Below are positions 63,191 to 64,000 of a stretch of DNA of 64,000 nucleotides, one piece after another. Source of the stretch: Sipunculus nudus (taxonomy: Eukaryota > Annelida > Sipuncula > Golfingiida > Sipunculidae). How positions within the stretch are numbered: the first letter of the stretch is position 1; every line of letters starts with the position of its first letter. The DNA is taken from positions 44,360,659-44,424,658 of the forward strand of contig CM049313.1 in assembly GCA_026874595.1 (NCBI GenBank). Reading direction: 5' to 3'. The position numbers were made by a program, and so were the translations under genes. Under the pieces are notes generated by a model. That model was given only the letters and a program-made list of their open reading frames with translations, was not told where the DNA came from and ran no database searches.

Positions 63191-64000
63191 CAGCACTGGG
63201 CAGGGTTTTTTATTATAGAAGGCTGTACCTTAAAGCCTTGTCACAGCGACGAGTGCGTCTTGGGGGGGGGGGGGGGGGGAGGCTCTACCGTGTTATAATC
63301 AAACAAATTTGATGATTACACACCCAGGATCCGCACGTGCGGTAGACACCGGTCCTGGGTGACACCAGGATATTAAATGAAAAGGAGCGAGTGCCGCCGT
63401 CCTGCCACTCAGCCAAAAACCGAATGGATTTTTTATATGTACCTTCTAAGGTAAGGATTCACGTCAGTCATTGTAAAAAAATTAGGTCAGTTACCTCCTC
63501 AGTAATTAACAACATTGCTACATATGTAATTAACAAGTAAAACTAGTATATAAATAAACCATATATTAAGTTCTATTTAATCACATGCTTAAAATTTCTG
63601 AGCATCGGACATCGTCAGTTCGAATCTCGGTAAAGCAACGGTGATTATTTTTCACGGTCGGCCCACATCCATGGTGAGAACCCTTTAGGTTTAATGCGAA
63701 GGGTGTACTCAACTGTCACGTATCACTCACAAACGATACTGAATGCGAACCCAGAAGCCGCAGGTTTGGTAGCTACCGGTCGAGGATGCCACCAGGACAT
63801 ATCTTAGAAACCGCCCTGTCAAGTCATTACAAACCGATACAGAATTTTGCAGATGTATATACAGGTTAGAACCGTAAAGATAAAGTTGTTGACAATTAAG
63901 TTAATGTAAGCATTTAAATGGAGGTTATTATCTCTACAAACAAAAATAAAAGATGAATAAAAATATATAAGAATGCAATACCATACTGTGGGGCAACAAT
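63191..64000. other. SINE-like repeats and spacer
   Basis: A 17-base G run at 63260-63278. CAGTTCGAATCTC at 63618-63630 fits a Pol III B box. The tail motif CCGGTC...GTGACACCAGGATAT near 63347-63375 recurs as CCGGTCGAGGATGCCACCAGGACAT near 63776-63800, suggesting two SINE copies. No gene. Confidence 0.45.

Overview
This window is eukaryotic (metazoan) DNA: AT-rich, no operons or bacterial genes, one long gene split into many small exons with GT-AG introns, and introns filled with retrotransposons, DNA-transposon relics, minisatellites and about seventeen (TA)n microsatellites. The gene type (astacin protease with many ShK domains), a non-LTR retrotransposon with a 2A-like motif, and SCAN-like gag sequences suggest a lophotrochozoan, most likely a bivalve mollusc. 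The species cannot be fixed from the sequence alone.

Main gene: fifteen phase-compatible plus-strand exons between 4822 and 48639 encode 577 residues of a secreted astacin-family (M12A) zinc metalloprotease. In order they carry a propeptide, a complete astacin catalytic domain, and a C-terminal string of small Cys-rich modules: CWC-ShK-ShK, CWC-ShK-ShK, ShK-ShK. The signal-peptide exon was not found, and only a weak candidate for the last exon exists (49319-49419). A separate propeptide-type astacin exon lies on the opposite strand at 62475-62568, so a second astacin gene or relic probably starts at the right end.

Mobile elements: (1) 5948-14250 is a degenerate Ty3/gypsy-class LTR element with SCAN-like gag and integrase placed before reverse transcriptase (Gmr1-like order). 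It is bounded by a TAGG target duplication and has a second LTR and gag nested inside. (2) Solo LTRs of the same family lie at 22212-23336 (plus, with an internal 389-bp duplication) and 53793-54544 (minus). (3) 32495-37797 is a full-length L1/Tx1-like non-LTR retrotransposon on the minus strand with a 10-bp target duplication, ORF1 (2A-like motif, coiled coil, RNA-binding domain) and ORF2 (APE endonuclease, RT, Zn knuckle), broken only at homopolymer runs. (4) 17267-20269 is a foldback-type element with about 0.6-kb GC-rich inverted arms. (5) 45949-46854 is a pogo/Tigger-type deletion derivative. (6) tRNA-derived SINE pieces lie near 63.1-63.8 kb.

Tandem arrays: 23-bp units (16.67-17.27 kb), about 338-bp units (44.0-45.8 kb), about 105-bp units (50.3-50.85 kb), about 332-bp units (54.9-56.0 kb), 24-bp units (57.54-58.62 kb, about 45 copies) and another 24-bp family (61.46-61.78 kb, about 13 copies). 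The rest is intron or intergenic DNA without recognisable genes.
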